From DASVBJ01 sp036375895 (GTDB taxonomy: Bacteria > Actinomycetota > Actinomycetes > JACCUZ01), in contig DASVBJ010000200.1 in the NCBI GenBank assembly GCA_036375895.1, positions 1-26,774 on the forward strand: a stretch of DNA of 26,774 nt, read 5' to 3'. The translations under genes and the position numbers were made by a program. The notes under the pieces were generated by a model. It did no database searches, was not told where the DNA came from, and saw nothing but the letters and a program-made list of their open reading frames with translations. Each line of letters opens with the position of its first letter. Positions within the stretch are counted from its first letter, which is position 1. Below, in pieces: positions 23,570-26,774 of the stretch.

Positions 23570-24835
23570 TCAGCCGCCCACGGACGCCGCGGCCACGGCG
23601 GCGGCCCGCTCGGCGCGGTGGCGCTCCGCCCATCGAACCACCGGGACGAAGGCGAGCCCGGCGGCCGCGAACACCGACCCGAGCAGCAGCCAGCCCGGCC
23701 GGCCCCACTCGATGCACAGCGTCGTGAGCACCACGGGAGCCAGCATGCTCGATGCCGCGAACCCGCTGGCGAACAACCCCTGGTACTGCCCCTGGCGACC
23801 CTCCGGCGCGAGGCCGAAGCTGATCGCCCACGAGCCGGCCGCCTGCAGCATCTCGCCGGCGACGTGCACCAGTGCGCCCGCGACCAGCAGAGCCACGGCC
23901 AGCCCGACGGGGGCGCCCTTGGCCGTCGCGAACAGGACGCAGGCCGCGGCGATCACCAGCCCGGACCGGGTGATGGCGCGCACCCCAGCTGGCACGTCCG
24001 GGTAGCCGCGGGACACCCGCACCTGGAGCAGCACGACGCTCACGGTGTTGACCAACATCAGCACGGCTACCAGCCAGCGGGGTGCCGCGGTCTCTCTCAC
24101 GACCCATAGCGGCATCGCCACCTCGACGAGTGCGTAGTGCATGCCGAGCACAGCGTTGAGCGCGGTGACCGTGAGGAACGGCCGGTCGCGCAGCGCGGGC
24201 AGCCGGGGCTCGCTGGTCAGCACCGGGGAGGGCGCGACGTGGGGCAGCCGCAGCGTGAGCAGCGCGGCGGCCGCGAAGGACGCCGAGTTGACGAGGATGG
24301 CCGTTGTGTACGCGGCCCGGGTGTCCACGGCCAGCGCGAGACCTCCGACAAGGGTGCCGAGGGAGATGCCGACGTTGGTCACGGCACGCAGGTACGCGCG
24401 CAACGACACCCGCGACTCCGGCCCACCTACGGCCGCGATGAGACCCTGGCGGACCGCGTTGGCGGCCCGGTCGAGCGCTGTGACCACGACCGCCGTGGCG
24501 AGGAAGGCGGCGAAGGAGTCGGCCCACACGTAGCCCAGCGACGCGACGGCGAGGAGCAACGCGATCCGGACGAGCACCTCTCGCGGGCCGCGCACGTCGC
24601 CGAGGTGCCCGGCCGGCAGGCCGACCAGGATGCCGGTCAGCCCGGCAACGGTCAGGCCGACACCGACCTGAACCGGCGAGAGCCCGATCACCCGGGTGAA
24701 GTAGACCGCGCTGATCGTGTAGAACGCGCCGTCGCCGACGGTGGTGGCGAGCGTCGCCAGGGCCAGCGCCCGCGACGGCCCGTCGGCCGGGAGCAGGCGG
24801 GCCAGACGGCCCGCCTCCGATGTCGAGCGGGTCAT
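23570..24835 (-). CDS. MFS transporter
   Basis: 421 residues, mostly hydrophobic, with about 12 predicted membrane helices. The first-half signature loop appears as GLPAGHLGDVRGPREVLVR (about residues 75-93), typical of the major facilitator superfamily between helices 2 and 3. The second half includes an insert with RLPALRDRPFL before helix 7. Export of a small molecule is likely, but the substrate cannot be predicted. ATG overlaps the upstream MOSC stop as ATGA and it is followed after 1 nt by hemW. This suggests a three-gene operon. Confidence 0.88.
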   Translation of the reverse strand: MTRSTSEAGRLARLLPADGPSRALALATLATTVGDGAFYTISAVYFTRVIGLSPVQVGVGLTVAGLTGILVGLPAGHLGDVRGPREVLVRIALLLAVASLGYVWADSFAAFLATAVVVTALDRAANAVRQGLIAAVGGPESRVSLRAYLRAVTNVGISLGTLVGGLALAVDTRAAYTTAILVNSASFAAAALLTLRLPHVAPSPVLTSEPRLPALRDRPFLTVTALNAVLGMHYALVEVAMPLWVVRETAAPRWLVAVLMLVNTVSVVLLQVRVSRGYPDVPAGVRAITRSGLVIAAACVLFATAKGAPVGLAVALLVAGALVHVAGEMLQAAGSWAISFGLAPEGRQGQYQGLFASGFAASSMLAPVVLTTLCIEWGRPGWLLLGSVFAAAGLAFVPVVRWAERHRAERAAAVAAASVGG

Positions 24836-25482
24836 CGGGCGCGGGCCGCGAGGTCCCTGCGCGCCACCTCGGCGAGCTCAGGGTTGAGCCCGGACATCTC
24901 CAGCATGCGCGACAACCGGTCCTCGGGAGCCTTCCGGATGACGAAGACGTCGCCGATCGTCACGCCGTGGTCCGGCCGGTGCACGACCTCGATCTCGTCG
25001 CCCGCCGCGACGGTGCCCTCGTCGAGCACGCGGAGGTAGGCGCCCGGGGCGCCGTGCTCGGTGAACCGCTTGACCCAGTGCGGCTCGTCCATCCAGCCGT
25101 GGAACGTCCTGCACGGGATGCGCGGGCAGGTCACCTCGACGACGACGCCGGCGTCACCGATGCGCCAGCGCTCGCCGATGACCGCCCCGGTCACGTCGAG
25201 CCCGACAGTGGAGAGGTTCTCGCCGAACCTGCCCGGCGTGACCTCCCGGCCCAGCTCGTGCGACCACCACTCGGCGTCCTCGCGGGCGTAGGCGTAGAGC
25301 GCCTGCTCCGGGCCGCCGTGGTGGCGGGTGTCGTACTGCTGGTCGCCCTCGAGCCCGAGGGAGCCGACGCGCACCCAGCCCTGGACCGGGCGCTTGTCGA
25401 TGGCAGTCAGGTCGAGGTCACCGCGCACGTCGGGGATGAGAGCGTGGACGACGTTGACGGAGTGCAGACGTGCCGTGATCAC
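24832..25482 (-). CDS. MOSC domain protein (YiiM-like)
   Basis: 216 residues. Typical MOSC features are GLEGDQQYDTRHHGGPEQAL (about 43-62), GRFGENLS (84-91) and the conserved cysteine region TCPRIPCRTF (118-127), C119 or C124 being the candidate molybdenum-cofactor or sulfur-carrying residue. Relatives include E. coli YiiM, active in reducing N-hydroxylated compounds. The GTG start at 25482 lacks a ribosome site, but TAGCGT ends 6 nt upstream, suggesting a leaderless transcript. It overlaps the MFS start and probably heads the MOSC-MFS-hemW operon. Confidence 0.9.
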   Translation of the reverse strand: MITARLHSVNVVHALIPDVRGDLDLTAIDKRPVQGWVRVGSLGLEGDQQYDTRHHGGPEQALYAYAREDAEWWSHELGREVTPGRFGENLSTVGLDVTGAVIGERWRIGDAGVVVEVTCPRIPCRTFHGWMDEPHWVKRFTEHGAPGAYLRVLDEGTVAAGDEIEVVHRPDHGVTIGDVFVIRKAPEDRLSRMLEMSGLNPELAEVARRDLAARAR

Positions 25483-25488
25483 GGCCCG

Positions 25489-25494
25489 ACGCTA
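25489..25494 (-). promoter_or_regulatory. -10 box for leaderless MOSC operon mRNA
   Basis: TAGCGT (minus strand) fits TANNNT and ends 6 nt before the GTG start. No ribosome site lies between and no clear -35 is seen. Confidence 0.5.
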
Positions 25495-25549
25495 CCGAGC
25501 GGGCCGGACGGGCAGCATCCGCATTCCGACCGCCCCTGCCCCTCCGCGA

Positions 25550-25600
25550 TTGGACGCTCCCGCACCAGACACGCCGTACAAGTGGTGTGTCCGCGTCCAA
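25550..25600 (-). terminator. candidate terminator after lepA
   Basis: TTGGACGC (25550-25557) and GCGTCCAA (25593-25600) are 8-bp complements around a 35-nt loop holding a second pair, GACAC/GTGTC (25568-25572, 25587-25591). It lies 15 nt after the lepA stop, before the MOSC promoter. There is no T-tract, so its strength is uncertain. Confidence 0.45.
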
Positions 25601-25615
25601 AGGATCTTGAGGGGG

Positions 25616-26774
<1,159 letters not shown>

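Overview
The window is a very GC-rich, densely coded chromosomal stretch. Short gene overlaps (ATGA, GTGA), many GTG starts and the gene content point to an actinobacterium (class Actinomycetes). The core order lepA, hemW, DUF3097, hrcA, dnaJ, rsmE, HIT, phoH, ybeY, CNNM/CBS, deaminase-like, era and leuA is, from general knowledge, a conserved actinobacterial housekeeping neighbourhood. I cannot name a genus. No phage, IS element, CRISPR array, tRNA or rRNA was recognised.

Layout. 1-1421: 5' part of leuA (minus), preceded by a leucine-rich leader peptide with a good -10 box placed for leaderless translation. 1622-3577: a methyltransferase (minus) and a divergently transcribed two-domain acetyltransferase. 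3612-8926: minus-strand run phoH > ybeY > CNNM/CBS > deaminase-like > AI-2E permease > era, with tight overlaps through the first four genes: RNA maturation, ribosome assembly and membrane functions. 8927-9178: a repeat cluster with a perfect 23-bp inverted repeat. 9179-10863: HIT > serine hydrolase (minus). 11003-13362: an ECF-type sigma factor translationally coupled to a membrane GerMN/Gmad2 protein, followed by an L,D-transpeptidase, a plausible cell-envelope module. 13356-16262: hrcA > dnaJ > rsmE (minus), with a CIRCE operator. 16335-16523: a 62-residue zinc-ribbon protein. 16524-16843: a structured, C-run-rich intergenic region holding a GGGAC-N4-GTCCC palindrome. 16844-19558: a large MalT-like LuxR regulator. 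19642-22343: DUF3097, then RDD, TM2 and DUF4870 small membrane proteins separated by strong hairpins. 22348-25482: MOSC > MFS > hemW (minus). 25616-26774: 3' part of lepA (minus).

Most genes are housekeeping. The parts that deserve attention are regulatory or anomalous: the leuA leader peptide, the 9-kb repeat cluster, the structured leader and palindrome around 16.6 kb, the deaminase-like protein without catalytic residues, TOPRIM-like signatures in DUF3097, and a DUF4870 gene whose N-terminus seems split by a one-base frame change. I found no clear new multi-gene defence or mobile system. The best candidates for undescribed biology are the small zinc-ribbon gene with its leader and the sigma/GerMN/transpeptidase module.
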